A DNA stretch of 64,000 nucleotides from Eopsaltria australis (GCA_034509425.1 JAVTVJ010001741.1:1-64000), one strand, 5' to 3'; positions 10,192-23,614 are shown, counted from the first letter of the stretch. Made by a program: numbers and translations. The notes: a model not told the origin generated them from the letters alone.

Positions 10192-11943
10192 ATGCGGATC
10201 CGTCTGGCGAGAAGATGGACGTGGGTCCGCAAAAGCTGCATGTTCCTCGGCTTCTTGATGATCGCTTACTTTGTGGTCGAGCTGTCGGTTTCTTCCTTCG
10301 GTGCCTCCCTCACCGGCGAGAGTATCACTAAAGGGAAATGGGAGAGGCGCTTTTCTGACAGAGCTGAAGAAGCTGTCGATTTGGCTCGTCCAGTTTATGA
10401 CAAACCCCCGCCTGATCCTTATGCCCCAGGAGAATGGGGTAAACCCTCTCGCCCACAGCTGAGCCCTGAGGAAAAGAAGCAGGAAGAAGATCTGATTGTG
10501 AAGTATGCCATAAATATTTATTTAAGTGATAAAATTTCTCTCCACCGGCACATTGAAGATAATCGACTGAGCGGTTGTAAAACTAAATCTTACAACTACA
10601 GAAGACTGCCCACGACATCTGTTATAATTGCTTTCTACAATGAAGCCTGGTCAACACTGCTGCGGACGATACATAGTGTTCTTGAAACATCACCTTCAGT
10701 GCTTCTGAAAGAAATTATTCTGGTGGATGACCTGAGTGATAAAGCGTATTTGAAAGCTGAACTTGAAAAATACATAAGCAGTCTGAAAAGAGTTCGCTTG
10801 ATAAGAACCAACAAACGAGAAGGATTGGTTCGTGCACGCCTGATTGGTGCTACCTTTGCTACTGGTGATGTCCTCACATTCCTAGATTGTCACTGTGAAT
10901 GTGTTTCTGGCTGGCTGGAACCACTGCTCGAGAGGATTGCTGAGAATGAGACTGTTATTGTTTGTCCTGTCATTGACACCATTGACTGGAAAACATTCGA
11001 ATACTACATGCAAACGGCAGAGCCCATGATTGGGGGGTTTGACTGGCGGCTGACGTTCCAGTGGCACTCTGTGCCTAAACACGAACGTCTCAGGCGCAAA
11101 TCTGAAACCGACCCAATCAGATCCCCAACTATGGCTGGTGGCTTGTTTGCTGTCAGCAAGAAGTATTTTGAGTACCTGGGAACCTATGACACTGGAATGG
11201 ATGTTTGGGGAGGGGAGAACTTAGAATTATCATTTCGGGTTTGGCAGTGTGGGGGCATGTTGGAAATTCATCCGTGCTCCCATGTGGGCCATGTGTTTCC
11301 AAAGCGTGCACCCTATGCTAGACCAAATTTCCTTCAGAACACGGCACGTGCTGCTGAGGTGTGGATGGATGAGTTCAAAGATCACTTTTACAACAGAAAT
11401 CCTTCAGCAAGGAAAGAAAACTATGGAGATATTTCTGAAAGAAAGATACTTAGAGAGCATTTGAAATGCAAGAGTTTTCACTGGTATTTAAAAAATGTAT
11501 TTGCTGAGTTGCATGTACCAGAAGATCGTCCTGGTTGGCACGGTGCTATCCGCAGCACAGGATTACCTTCAGAGTGCCTCGACTATGTCTTACAAGAACA
11601 TAATCCTACTGGGTCTCACCTCTCTCTCTTTGGCTGTCATGGTCAGGGAGGCAACCAATTTTTTGAATATACATCAAATCAGGAGATTAGATTTAACTCT
11701 GTCACTGAGCTTTGTGCTGAAGTCCCTGAGCGTGAAGACTTCATAGGTATGAGGAGCTGCCCAAAGGATGGATCTCCTATCCCAGAAATTATTATCTGGC
11801 ACTTCAAAGAAGATGGGACTATTTATCATCCTCATTCGGGAAAATGCCTTACTGCTTATCGTGCGACTGAGGGGCATGCTGATGTGCAAATGAGAACTTG
11901 TAATGCTGGAGATAAAAATCAAGTTTGGAAATTTGAGAAATAA
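10192..11943 (+). CDS. GALNT4: Polypeptide N-acetylgalactosaminyltransferase 4
   Basis: This enzyme transfers GalNAc from UDP-GalNAc to serine or threonine, starting mucin-type O-glycans in the Golgi; GALNT4 favours partly glycosylated peptides. The 583-residue single exon is full length for the family. It shows a short cytoplasmic tail, a signal anchor at about residues 15-34, a stem, and a GT-A catalytic domain beginning near 118 ('TTSVIIAFYNEAWSTLLRT'). The metal-binding D-X-H motif is D232-C-H234 within 'FLDCHCEC', and the UDP/acceptor 'WGGENLE' motif begins at residue 339. A C-terminal ricin-type lectin domain covers about 445-583 with a final 'QVWKFEK' repeat. It is intronless and lies inside POC1B intron 2 in the same orientation, as in other vertebrates. 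The reading frame is undamaged and the ATG is the first in frame. Confidence 0.95.
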   Translation: MRIRLARRWTWVRKSCMFLGFLMIAYFVVELSVSSFGASLTGESITKGKWERRFSDRAEEAVDLARPVYDKPPPDPYAPGEWGKPSRPQLSPEEKKQEEDLIVKYAINIYLSDKISLHRHIEDNRLSGCKTKSYNYRRLPTTSVIIAFYNEAWSTLLRTIHSVLETSPSVLLKEIILVDDLSDKAYLKAELEKYISSLKRVRLIRTNKREGLVRARLIGATFATGDVLTFLDCHCECVSGWLEPLLERIAENETVIVCPVIDTIDWKTFEYYMQTAEPMIGGFDWRLTFQWHSVPKHERLRRKSETDPIRSPTMAGGLFAVSKKYFEYLGTYDTGMDVWGGENLELSFRVWQCGGMLEIHPCSHVGHVFPKRAPYARPNFLQNTARAAEVWMDEFKDHFYNRNPSARKENYGDISERKILREHLKCKSFHWYLKNVFAELHVPEDRPGWHGAIRSTGLPSECLDYVLQEHNPTGSHLSLFGCHGQGGNQFFEYTSNQEIRFNSVTELCAEVPEREDFIGMRSCPKDGSPIPEIIIWHFKEDGTIYHPHSGKCLTAYRATEGHADVQMRTCNAGDKNQVWKFEK

Positions 11944-14900
11944 TCACTGCTGGTAGTATGAATCAAATGGACTGTGATCGCCAAGCTTTTTACACATGTG
12001 AACACATAGCGATGTTTGATTGAACACCTTGGAATGTTTTCAAATGTGTCTGAGGTGTTATAGAAACTATCTACTTTGATGAACTATATGAAAAGCAAAA
12101 GTAAATGGGGGTTCAGTTTCTAAAACATGGATTAGAACATCTAATGCCTTTTATTTTTGTAAAATTTTGATTCATTATTTCTTTGCTCTGTCTTGATTAT
12201 GGTAAAACAAAGGATTCTGAGTAGACTGAGGAGAGATTTTTTTCATTTTAAAATTATGTAATAATCCTGCAAGATAATGTTACGTGTAAACAAAGAATTT
12301 TTACTTACAGAAGTAAAAGTTCTTGCAGTGGTAGTAGCTAACCTATGTTGCAGATACATTATAAAATATGTATCTAACACCCTAAATAATGCTACAGTAG
12401 CATATGATTTAATGGACATTGATGTGAAAAGCCAAATCTAAGCCTTGTAATAGTCTGCATTTTTTCTGGGAATGTACATGCTGTTAAGGGTACTATGTTA
12501 TATAGAAGAACAGGAAGTTTGTTTACGAGAAGGGCTTTGGCACTGCTTTGCTGTCTTGTACCTATTGTAAAAATCTTACCCCATGGGGGTTAGTCAGGAG
12601 CTCTCATGCATTTAGAGGAGAGTGTGGTAGCAGTGGAGCCAAGGGACATGCTGGTGATATGACAAATGGAAGAAATAGGGATGGCTACAAGTAAGAATTC
12701 TGTTTAAAGGTAATGGAGAAGGAAAGGAACCACAAAATTGCATTAGATGCTGCTGTTTCTTAGCTATATATTTAATGTATACATTGCCTCTGTGTAAGCT
12801 TTTCTATGTTCAGCTCCACATCCTAGGGACACAAAAGTTATGTAATCTAGACCATGTTTGTGGTTTTTGTTGTTTGTTTTTTGTGGTTTTTTTTTCTTTC
12901 AGTCTGTCAGCAGGGTAGAGGAAGGTAACATAGAGGAACTGGGCTGTTTTATTTTGCTTTTTGTGTTTTGACAACAGCTGGCATGGGTCAGCCCCAGGTA
13001 GAGTTTTGAAATAACACAGCATAAGCTGCCTCTTTCTAGTCAAAACAGTACCATTGGAGACCTTGGGTAAGGCTGGGAAGCCAAAGCTTCTGACATGAGG
13101 GGAGTTGAAAAGGCAAAAGATAGCTTGGAGGAAACCAAGATTTGTTGGTAAAGTGGTCCACAGAATTACTTATTTAGAATGTGTTCTTTTTTTCTGTTAT
13201 GCTGAGTTTTAAAGAATACTGATTCTTGAATCATGTCACTAATCTGTTTTGATTGTAATTATAGATGGTAGATGTGATAGATACATTGTGTACTTGAAAA
13301 AAAATGTTGCATTAGTATCTGATTTTAGCTTCGTATGATTTAAGTTGAACACTTTTCTTAATGTGTTGGGCATTCCCGGTTTTTTGATTACTTTCACTGA
13401 AGTGATAAATAGTCTTCTGTAGCTATAGTGTAGTTAAGTCTTTACATGGGATTGGTAGGTAGAAACTTAAGCTAGTGAGCATTAGGAATTTGGATACTTG
13501 AGGAATGAAGTGGATGTGCATTTGCTACAGATATTAGTAGGTAGAAGGGACAAGGTAAAAAGGGACAAGTGAGACCTGATGTAGTTGAAGTTTTGCAAAA
13601 AATAAAGTAAGAGTAAGTTAGAACATATTCGTATCTTAAATCTTAGTGACTTGAAAGCTTTGAGAGGTTTGGATGGAAGCAGGTTAAGGCAGACAAACAG
13701 AAGAAAATTGGAGCTTGGAATGCAGCATTGAATCATGCTAAAAATGTTTGCCACTGTGTGGCATGGGTACTTTTAAGTCTTTATTTTTAGTTACTTGTAG
13801 TTTGAATTTTTCCCTTTTTTATCTACCTTTCTTTTTCCCTAGGTTAGTTTTTTGTTATTGGTTTTTTTGTTTGTTAAAAAAAAGGGAACTTTTTACTACA
13901 TAAGGGAAACATTCCTGAAAAATTCCATTCCACTTTGCAGCAGGAATTCTTTTGTGGACCAGCAGGTTATGAACCATTTATCAAATTTTAAAAGGCAACC
14001 AGTTGTTATGGTCTGGGGCAATAAATTATATAAAGTATGTGCTTTTGTGAAAAGCTTGCTGTAGGCTGTTACATTCAATAGAAATGACAGGGAAAAGGCC
14101 TAGGTTCTCCTATATGGCAGATCATAAATAGTATGTGCAGTGCATGTTTCTTCAGATTTAAGGAATTAAATGGTATCAATATAGACTATGCAAATTTTAT
14201 ACAGTTAATTTTTTAGCACTTGACAAAAACTGCTTTTCATATAAAGAAATACCTTCAAGTTAAACCTGACATTCAAAGTGTTCCTTATCTATTTAAGCAA
14301 TAATTGTAAGTGAATCTGCCTCTGAGTTTGAAAAGTTATTCTCTCTGTATGTATCTGAACCCTTCCTTCTCCCCATGACCTCCCTTTCTATTTTTGGAGT
14401 TATTTAGAAACAAACTGGGGTGAACAAAGAAAACCGACTTAAATGACCTGGCCCTAAAAAAAAAAAAGAAACTTTAAAAATCTTCCCAATGGGAATAAGA
14501 AACATGTGAATAAAAGGAGGAGGGACTAGAGAAAGAGAAAGAAAGAAGGAAAAAAACCACACCACCTTGCCATTTCAATACTCCTATCCAATTATTTTTC
14601 AGTGTATACAGATTTCTGGAAAATCTGAAACTCCAAATGGTATTCTATTGTTAGACTTAAGATTTGGTGAATACATGTATATATTTTAAACTACTGATTC
14701 TAAGTGACTTAAAAGAAATTGAATGTAAACTTAACACTGAATAAATGTGGAGGGCTTTGGGATTTCTTTTAAAAAAATAAAATCCAGAAAATTAAATGTT
14801 GACTAGTGTGCTGACTCTTCTCAGTTCTTTTCCTCTTGTGTACATGTATACAGAATGCAACAAAAACTGCTAATAACTTGAACTTATTTGAGTTATTAAA

Positions 14901-15390
14901 AGTTCTTTGTATTTTATCTGTGCTTAGAATTCCAGCTTGGCTTTTTTGACCAAGATTCAATTAATAATTATTTTTCTCCAAGTAGGAAATCTTGCAATTC
15001 ATTGCAAAATGTGTTTGTATTGTGACATTGCACCTTATCATTGAGAGCTGCAGGGTTCCTGTATAGTGGGGGGTTTGTTGGCAGTGGTGGGGTTTGAATA
15101 TTAACACACCCATCATGTGCACTGTATTCCATCTGCCCTGTAATTCTTGCACTGAGTGATTAATTATATTTGAGATGCTTCAGTATTTTAAGAGATGTAC
15201 ATTGAGCTGTTAAAGTCTGTCTGAGTTTGTCTCTTCTGATCTTTGCACAACTTTCTTAGTCACCACTTTGTTATTGTGGGAAGTGAGAGTAAAATGGAAA
15301 TTCCATATTACAGCAACTTGTGTTCATATATTTGTGTGTGTATATATAAAAATGTATACCATCAATAGTCACAATTAATAAATTGAACTT
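11944..15390 (+). other. Probable GALNT4 3' untranslated region
   Basis: AT-rich sequence after the GALNT4 stop with no coding content. Canonical polyadenylation signals are seen at 13601-13606, 14740-14745 and 15377-15382; the last is followed by T/G-rich sequence and is my preferred end. The true end cannot be fixed from sequence alone. All of it also belongs to POC1B intron 2. Confidence 0.4.
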
Positions 15391-18387
15391 TGTTTCATTG
15401 CAAACACCATAAAATCTTTTTCATGGCATATGTGAAGCTCAGGTATCTGTTTACACACCACTTTGCTGTAGATCTCTCAACTTGGCCTTTGCATAAGGCC
15501 AAGTCTTTATTCTTTGGTGTTCAGTTCTGTAATGACTCATCAGCAGAAAAGCAAATTACCCAGTGATGTATCTGCTGTATGTGGGTGTGTACAGAATCAT
15601 TGATTTAAAAAAAAAAAAAAAAAAAAAAGCACTCAGGTGCAAACTGGAGTAAGTTGTATATTGGAGTCAGCTCAGTGTGAATTTTCAGCTTTCTATCTTT
15701 CTATATTTTACTTATATTTTTCAGTTGATCAAATGTTTTCATTTGCAAGGACAGCAAGGACAAATTGTCTTTCACCTCTAAACATGGTTCTGGTTATGCC
15801 ATGAATTCTCTGAGGAGCAACAGGCCTATTTGTGCTATGGCACATCCTGAAAAAATCTTCTGGACCTTCTGTGCTTTTTATTTCTGATCCAATACTTTAG
15901 CCTTGAAGATCTGTTGTGGATTATTTACTGGTGATCTGGTTATTAAAAGTCCGACTGTAATGTACTGGTATACTTAGTAAGTGCTGTCAGAATGCATCAT
16001 CTGTGGTCTGCATTCCTGTAGAATCTCATGTGTAGTCTATCCTGGAAGGTTCTTGCTCCCCTCCTTTTGAATGGAGAGTACTTGAGGGGATAAAAATGCA
16101 TAAAGGATTAAGAAAAAAATCCTTAAAGTACTGTGCTAGAGTAAACTGAAGAAGCAGCATTGTTATAAAGTAGACAAAAGCCCTTAGAATGGAATAAAAA
16201 TGAATAGTGAAGTTTACTCGATAATAGTACATTGTACTGAACAAAGCTGTTTTTAAGATTAGTATTTCTGGCAACATAGTTACCCTAGGGCCTCTTGTAT
16301 TTTCTGCTTGTGGTTTGCTACAGTAAAGCAGTTACTATTACAGTGAAATGCTTAGGTGTTAGCCTTATGCACCAAAATTGGTTTCAGCTTGCTTGAAGAG
16401 GGAATAGCTTGGCTTAACTGAGCCTCATTAATGGTAAAGGATAAGGGCCAAAGTTCAATATAGATGCAGAGTTTCAGCTTAGAGTATCTTTCTGTTTTTG
16501 TCTCTCCCATGCTGTTCAAATATAGAGTAACATCAGCCTGTGTGCCTTAGGAAAATATTTCTGCAATGGGTCTGTCAGTTACTCACACTTTCCCTTTGCA
16601 AGTCATGAAATTCCCTCCATCACTCCTGGGGTGGTGTTGGCTGGGCTGGAGCTGTGGCATTGGAGATGGTAATAGTCTTTGTGAATGAAGGTAATGGGCT
16701 GGTGGCTTCACGAGAGAAACCTACGTAAGGATGGAGAGAGGTTGCTGAGGAGCATAGGCAGCAGGGAGACCAGAGAGAAAACAAGGAAGATGGTCATGGA
16801 TGTCCCACAGAGAGGAGAATTTCAGGTCACAGCTTTTGTCTCATTTACCTCGGGATAGCCTATCTATGAGAAACCAAGCTACAAGAAACCAGACTTCGAA
16901 TGTGTTATGCTGTCATCTTTCAAAGAATATCTGCCTCAGTTTTTAGAACTGAAAGCTGATACTGCACAGCCTTCATGCAGTTCATAAGACACCACAGGTA
17001 TTTGGTAGTTCATCAAAGATTTGTTTTAGAAGCCATCAGTCTTGTCTGTTTCACATTTCCAGCCTGATGCCTTCAAATTCTATTTTAGCTTATGTTTCAC
17101 TTTTTCCTTTTGGTTTTAATCCACTGTAGTTCACACTTTTCACAATCAAGGGGAAAAAGGAATTCTTTCAAGTACAATTAGAAAGAGCCTGCTGTAAAAT
17201 AGGGTCTTGAAAAGTTGAAGTGGGGGAAAAATATCCTGTATTTCTTTGTCAGATACAGGCCTACTGATATGGGCATAGAGATAGTCTGGTCTCACATCTT
17301 TTAGCAGAAGTCTTTTGGGAATAAAAATAATATACTTGTATCAAATTCATAAAGGGAATTTAATAGTTAATGTTTAATATTCTAACATGCTAATATCTTG
17401 TTTGAGGCTTGCCTTGACATGTGATAATAAGCAAACTCAATTTCCTTGTTATCTGTTGGTGCTTGATAGAGACTGGAAAGAGAAAAGCCATACTCTTCAA
17501 GTACTCTTCCAACTTCCAGGAGGCCCCCGTTCTTCCTCTCCCTTCTTTTCTCTACTAGGGTTAGGAATTTGACAACTGAGGGATGGGAGTATGGATACCT
17601 TGGGTTTTTTTTAATGTCTGTATGTTAGCATTTAGCAGAGATGAAGATGATAGGGATGTAGGAATATCACATGTACCAGTTTAATTCAACTGCTTCTTGT
17701 CTTTGCTTCTTATAGGTTCCTGAAAATGATTGAGCTCTGTAAAGTGACTGCAAAAAACCCACCCTCAAACATGCTCTTTCTATTTTCGGACTGAAAACTT
17801 TATGTTCTCTGTTGAACTAGACAAATGTTAGTATTATAAAATTGGTACTTAAATAGGATTATAGAATTATCATATCGATATCTTTACTCAAGTGTGGATA
17901 TCTGAAGTGTTAGAAGTCATGTCTTGAGTTTAAGTTGGCATGTTTTTTCAGAGTTAAACACTTGATGCTTGAAACAAATTCCATGTCAGAGATCAAAATG
18001 AGATTACTGAAGAATTTGTCTATTGTTCCTAGGATTTGGTAAAACCAAATCTGGATTCATACTTACTGATGTGCGTGATGTTCGGCTTTGAATGTTTTGC
18101 TCTTTATCTTCAAAGTACTTGTAAACCAGTTGGCTTAGTATGTGGGAGAGCTACCTGTTAAGAATTATCCTTTACTTCTCCCAGTCTTGTGACATCCTTC
18201 TAAAAGCCTGGTGTTGGCATTACTTGCTACCAGGCTTCTGTTCAGGCTGAGTATCCATCAAAACCTAATAACTCCTCTCTCCCTATAATACCCATCAGGT
18301 TCTCTGGTGAATCCAAATCCATAGTTGTTAGCTCTGACTTTTATAAGAACAGTGAGCAGACTCCTAATATATTTTACTTCTTGCCAG
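15391..18387 (+). other. Rest of POC1B intron 2
   Basis: No exon or repeat family recognised. It holds a 22-base A-run at about 15607-15628. It ends with a pyrimidine-rich tract and ttgccag acceptor. Confidence 0.6.
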
Positions 18388-18559
18388 TTACCTGCTCTGT
18401 GGATAAGCTTCTTATATTGTGGAAACTGCAGACCGAGTGCAGAGCCTACAGATTTGCAGGCCATGCGGAAGCAGTGATGAGTGTGGAGTTCTCACCAGAT
18501 GGGCAGGTGCTGGCTTCAGCTTCTCATGATCACACTGTCAGGCTATGGATTCCTTGCAA
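18388..18559 (+). CDS. POC1B: POC1B exon 3 (WD repeats 1-2)
   Basis: Completes WD repeat 1 (TCSVDKLLILW) and encodes nearly all of repeat 2, with the GH dipeptide 'FAGHAEAVMSVEFSPDGQ' and the W-containing end 'SHDHTVRLWIP'. The acceptor is ttgccag and the donor gtgagt. It enters in phase 1 and leaves in phase 2, so the split codon with exon 4 is lysine. Confidence 0.9.
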
Positions 18560-19340
18560 GTGAGTATAACTGGGCAGTGCTGGATATGTGTTTCATTATT
18601 GTGCAATGTGAATTTTGGAGGCTTTACTCAAGTTTCTTTTTCCTTCCCACATGCCTGGGCTTTGACAGAAACAGAGATTGGGGACCACAAGCAACACAGT
18701 TCTTTACTGTATTACTTTGTTCTTTTCTGAATATTCTGTAGTTTCAAAAGAAAAATATAACAGCTCAGAGGTCACAATTTCATGTGTATAGAACTATGCT
18801 TCATAATATTTCTCTGGCTTAAAGATTATATTTTATTAAGGACTGCATGGCTGCACTTCATTTTGGGGAGACAAGTGATGAAGAAAACAAAAAATAGTTT
18901 TTTGGAAAAAATATTTTAAATTGACTTGTCTTATTAGACTGTTCTTGAGTAGTAGTAATTATGAGTTATTCAGTATGATCTTAGACTGATGTTACTTGAA
19001 CTTTCAAGCGGTTTATAGATTATTATATAAAAAAAATTCTCTTTCAAATACTGATGCTAATGGAGTAAAGGCCAGTGCTGCTACTTAACTGCACTGTTCT
19101 TTAAAATTGGTCATGTTAAATGCAACTTAAGGAATGTTATTCTAATAATATTTAAATAAGTAAAAAAAAAAAAAAGGTGACATTAAGATTTGGCCTCTGT
19201 ATGCTGCTTTTTCATTTGGGTAAGATTCTTAGTATGCTAACATTGAGTTTTATAGGTATTTAAACTCTTTAATATAATTGTGAATTGTGACTTCGTATTT
19301 GGGGTTTTGTTTCATTTTCTTTGCCCCGCCCCCCCCTTAG
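18560..19340 (+). other. POC1B intron 3
   Basis: A 781-bp AT-rich intron with gtgagt donor and a C-rich tract plus ttag acceptor. No repeat family recognised. Confidence 0.75.
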
Positions 19341-19517
19341 GCATGGAGAATCATCAGTACTGAGAGGTCATACATCTGTTCAGAGTGTGAGCTTCTCCCA
19401 TGATGGCTACATTGTAGTTTCAGCATCCAATGATAAATTAATAAAAATATGGAGTGTTTGTTATCAGCGCCTTTTGTTTACTCTATTCCAACACACTGGT
19501 TGGGTTAGCTGTGCCAG
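19341..19517 (+). CDS. POC1B: POC1B exon 4 (WD repeats 3-4)
   Basis: Encodes repeat 3 from 'VLRGHTSVQSVSFSHDG' to 'NDKLIKIWSV', and then the start of repeat 4 with 'LFTLFQHTGWVSCA'. The acceptor is ccccttag and the donor gtaagt. It enters and leaves in phase 2. The expected spacing of WD blades is kept, with no stop codon. Confidence 0.9.
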
Positions 19518-20135
19518 GTAAGTGTTCTTTTTTATTCTCTTGGTAGAGTTCCTAATTTTATATTTCAGGGTAGAACTAAGAGAAGAAAAGTCTGTGAATG
19601 ACAAATGATGATCTCTCACCAATAATTAAATTTTAATAAATGAATCTTATGCACACAAGTTTTGTATATATATCTCCAACTGAAGTATGAAAGCTTGCTC
19701 TGTGTTAATATGTGTACATATTAAATCAGCTGCTGTGTGTTCATTCTATTACATTAAAGGACAAGTGGGATCTTCTGTATTTATTTTCAGTCAATATCCT
19801 GTCTTTCCCCAGTTTTGTTTGGTTCTTTTGTTGTATTAACTTATTTCCTAGCACTCGTTTCTAGATTTATCATGCCTTGTAGGACTTTTCTCAACTATTC
19901 TTGGAATAGTAGTGGCATAAAAGAATGGTCATGAATCCAGATGAGTTAATCTTACATAATTGGAAAAGGTAAAAGAAATGGCTTTTGGACTACAAGTTAG
20001 GATTCATACTCTTTAAAGACAGGACAGCTCTTCAAAGACAAAAAAAGGTTGTTTGCTGATTTTTTGTAAAAATTTTTCCTTTCCTCCATATTAATGGAAA
20101 ATCTGCAGCTAAGACAGGTCTTATATTAGCCTCTT
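19518..20135 (+). other. POC1B intron 4, part before the provirus
   Basis: AT-rich intron sequence with nothing recognised up to the LTR at 20136. Intron 4 as a whole runs from 19518 to 30840 and most of it is the inserted provirus. Confidence 0.6.
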
Positions 20136-20425
20136 TGTTAGCGTAGGAAAACACATAATCACAGAATGATTATATGCAGGTGCTTTTATTGAAGGGCCCT
20201 GGGAGCATGGGGTCGGTTCGTACCCAAATCAAGCTCCGACATCGGTTTGAAGATGGATACATTTTATACTATTCCTTACATAACCATCATATAATCATCA
20301 GTTAATCATTAATTCAATATTGCTCTATTGGATATATTGTTTTCACCCAAGCATAAGTTTCAGCCCCCCTTTCCTACTACCCCTCTAACGTTTCTCATGA
20401 TTGTTGCAATTGAGTTATTTTTCTT
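20136..20425 (-). repeat. 3' LTR of class I provirus, truncated
   Basis: Matches the 5' LTR from tgttagcg onward for about 290 bp and stops at ttctt (20425), so the U3 start is absent. It has a minus-strand AATAAAA (plus ttttatt near 20188) and TATAAAA-type box. It also lacks one copy of a roughly 60-bp imperfect duplication present in the 5' LTR. Confidence 0.8.
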
Positions 20426-20466
20426 GTGTAAATGCTTTCACTCAATATAGTCCTTTGTTTCTAAAT

Positions 20467-22100
20467 TTATACTTGATGTTCGTTTTCAAATCCTGGGTTG
20501 TCATTAGCGTTGTCACGGATGCTGTCACGACTTGAGGAATTCGAGGATAACGAAGGTGGAGCCTTGCTTCGTGTCAGTGCTTGTATTATTCTTCGGTTCC
20601 AGGATGTTTTCTTCTGTATTTCTCCTTTTAATATACTGTAGACTAACCAGATTACTAGAAACATAACTAATAAGATTAGTAAATTTTCAATGATATACTG
20701 AATCCATGAACTCACATTCCATCCCAACCCTTTGAAAACTTTATCTAACCAGCTTGTAGTCATGTCTTTTTGTTCATCTTGTGCCTCATGTTCTATGTGT
20801 TTTAACTGACTAATATAATGTTCTACATCTACAGTTACATTTGGGATGTGGACACAGCAATGATCAACTTGTTCTTTAAAAATCCACACACTCCATGTTC
20901 TTTCAGGAGTAATATATCTAGGGCCAGTCGATTTTGTAAAGTCATTTTGGTAGTAGCTTGTAATTGTATGTTTAGTTCCTTGAATCCTTCCCCGGTGACC
21001 CTTGCTAGCCTTTCTACTTGACTGGTAAGTCTGTACATCATTTCTCTGTTTCGGTAGTTTGCTACAGGGCCGAACAGAGATTCTAGAGCCCACCCAAGTT
21101 TTACTCCACTAGAGGGTTCTTGCCAAGTTTCATTCTGGTTTTCATAATTTGAAATCTCTCGCCGTGTTCTTATTTGCAAAAGCTCATGTTTTCCATGAAA
21201 TGGGGACTTTTTCCAAATTGGGCATAAAGTAGGGAGACCTAAAGTAAATTCTCTTACCTTTCCATCGACAGGCAGATGGGTTGTCCAGGTACCATCACTT
21301 GTGGCCCAAACAAATTGTCCTGGGCTGCGAATTGTACTTTTACTGCATCCCACTATTATCCTGTGATTTATATGACCTTGTTTGTGTTTGATTCTTTTAC
21401 AGGCACAACTAAGCTGCATGGTAACTGCCAGTGCCGGCACCTGCTTTATTTCTACATCATCAGATGTGCAATCATAAGTTTTGTTACATGCCCACCAACT
21501 TACTTTATCTGCCCGTGTTCTGCTACTAGTGGCAACGTTCATGACCGCCGGGTCAGTGCCATTTTCGGGGCCTTCCCATTTTAGACACCAAGGGGTGCTG
21601 GCCATATACTGGAATTTTTGAAGTATATTCATGGACCATGCACTGTCCCAGGGTTCCATCTGATCTTTCCTGTCTTTTGCTCCACATTTCCATACAAGGG
21701 TGGTCTCTATGACATTCTCCTTAACCTTTTTATAGTGTGGTAAAAAGCATTGCCATTCTGCAAGGTCCTGATCTTCAACCCACCACTCTATGATTTGTCC
21801 TACTCTCCCATGACTTAAAAGACAGTCCTGTTTCTTCAAAGGCCTCATCCACTCCCCAACTACCTTCCAAATTTCTTTGACTACTTGCCCAGACTTGGGT
21901 ACTTGTTCACATGCAATTGTTTTATTGTCTGGTATTTTGGGCAATTTTGACGTTATGATTCCCCAGTTTATTGGGTCTCCTGCTGCTTTTGGTATTGGCA
22001 GACAGGCAGTTATTCTACTGGTTTTTTGCATTTTGGCAAAGTCCTTGATTAGTCCAATCATCAAATTTTCAACTTGATTTGCATTGGGGCCTTTTATCAC
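20467..22100 (-). pseudogene. Class I ERV env, frameshifted
   Basis: Two minus-strand frames, 20835-22100 (421 codons, surface unit plus start of the transmembrane unit) and 20467-21093 (rest of the transmembrane unit), are joined only through a frameshift near 20870-20900, next to the cysteine pair after the 'LQNRLALDILLL' helix. The second part has a membrane-spanning helix ('LLILLVMFLVIWLVYSIL') and a cytoplasmic tail ending at 20467. The surface part has many cysteines and glycosylation sites of N-X-S/T type. The layout is that of a retroviral Env with a CC-containing loop. As it stands the frame is broken and no complete Env can be made. Confidence 0.75.
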
Positions 22101-22254
22101 TTGTGCTTTTGCCTGTACCTCTCTTCATTCTAGAATGAAGAGTGGTTAGTTGATTTTCCTGCATTCCATATCCCAAAGCAAGATCAATCCCAACTGGCAA
22201 CATTAATGTCCATAAAATGAGCATTGGCACAAGTACTAAAATAATTTTAAACAG

Positions 22255-23444
22255 TTAAACACGTCTTATCTGCAGTTTCATTGGTCCCACAGGTTGCACA
22301 GTCCACAGTCTAGGGTAGATTTTCTTCACTCGTGTATAATGTATCCAAGGCTCCACTCCAGCTACCTTGACTGCTGTATAAGTGGTCAGCAGCACTTGAT
22401 GGGGTCTGCTCCACCTTTGTTTCAACGGTTCCTCGTTCCAAGTTTTGATGTACACCTCATCTCCTGGAAGAATGTTGTGAACTGGATTCTCGAGAGTCAG
22501 CGGCCTATTCCACACGAGGGTGCTCCGAAGCCAAGCTAAAGTTTTCCCAAGAGATAGAACATAGTTATACACATCTTGTTTCCCCGTGATATGGATGTTT
22601 GGGTTGGGCTCAGGAGACTCATATGGTTTCCCATATAATATCTCGTAAGGGCTTACAGACATTCCACTTCTGGTTTCACCCGAATTCTCAAAAGTGCTAT
22701 AGGTAAAGCTTGTGGCCCCTGCAATTTGGCTTCCTGGAATATTTTACTGATCTGTCTCTTTAGTGTCTGATTCATTCTCTCTACTTGTCCACTTGATTGT
22801 GGTCTCCATGGTGTGTGGAGGTCCCAAGCTATTCCCAGTAGCCTGCTCACTTCTCTTACCATGGTAGCTACAAAGTGTGGGCCCCTGTCCGAGGATATCC
22901 CTAGAGGCACCCCAAACCTGGGAATGATCTCCTGCAGTAGCCACTTTACTGTTTCCTTTGCTTGATTGGTGCGACAGGGAAGGGCTTCTGGCCATCCTGA
23001 AAATGTGTCAACCCCCACTAACAGATATTTATATCCTTGAGTTTTTGGTAATTCTACAAAATCCGCTTGCCAATAATCTGGTTCTATCCCTACTCAAATT
23101 CTCCCTAACTGTGCCTGTCGTCTAGCCACTGGATTGTTTTTCAAGCAAATTTCACATTTTGACATTATTGATTTTGCCATTGTTAACATCCATACTGAAA
23201 TAACACTTTGTTTTAGCCATTTTACCAATGCCTCTGCTCCCCAGTGACACTTGTATTTCATCTGTAGGACTTCTCTCATTATCAAGGGGGGTAGCACTAT
23301 TTCTCCTTGTGTAGTTACATACCACCCTTCCGAATTCTTCTGTGCATTTAGTAGATGTCCCAGCTTCTCATCTTCTATTGAATATTTCGGTTCTGAAGGT
23401 AGATGGAATTGAGATAGATTAAGTTTTGTGGGTATCAATGCCAT
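22255..23444 (-). pseudogene. Class I ERV integrase, frameshifted
   Basis: Three minus-strand pieces in order: 23094-23444 with an HHCC-like zinc-binding region ('CEICLKNNP'), 22653-23018 with the catalytic core ('VDTFSGWPEA', 'ISSDRGPHF', 'QSSGQVERMNQTLK'), and 22255-22662 with the C-terminal domain ('DEVYIKTWN', 'TAVKVAGVEPWIHYT'). The core keeps the second D and the E of the D,D-35-E triad. A frame change near 22655-22680 separates core from C-terminus, and stops separate the N-terminal piece. Integrase would insert viral DNA into host DNA; this copy is broken. Confidence 0.75.
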
Positions 23445-23614
23445 TGCTATTTGCCCCTTTCAAGCAACCTGGCGGGCTGTCCAGTCTGCCTTGCGATTAC
23501 CCTCACAGGTCTTGGTGTTGCCTGATTGGTGTGCTTTGCAATGTATAATTGCCACTTGTTCAGGTTTTTGTACTGCTTTTATCAATTGCAGAAATGCATC
23601 TTGATGTTTTATGT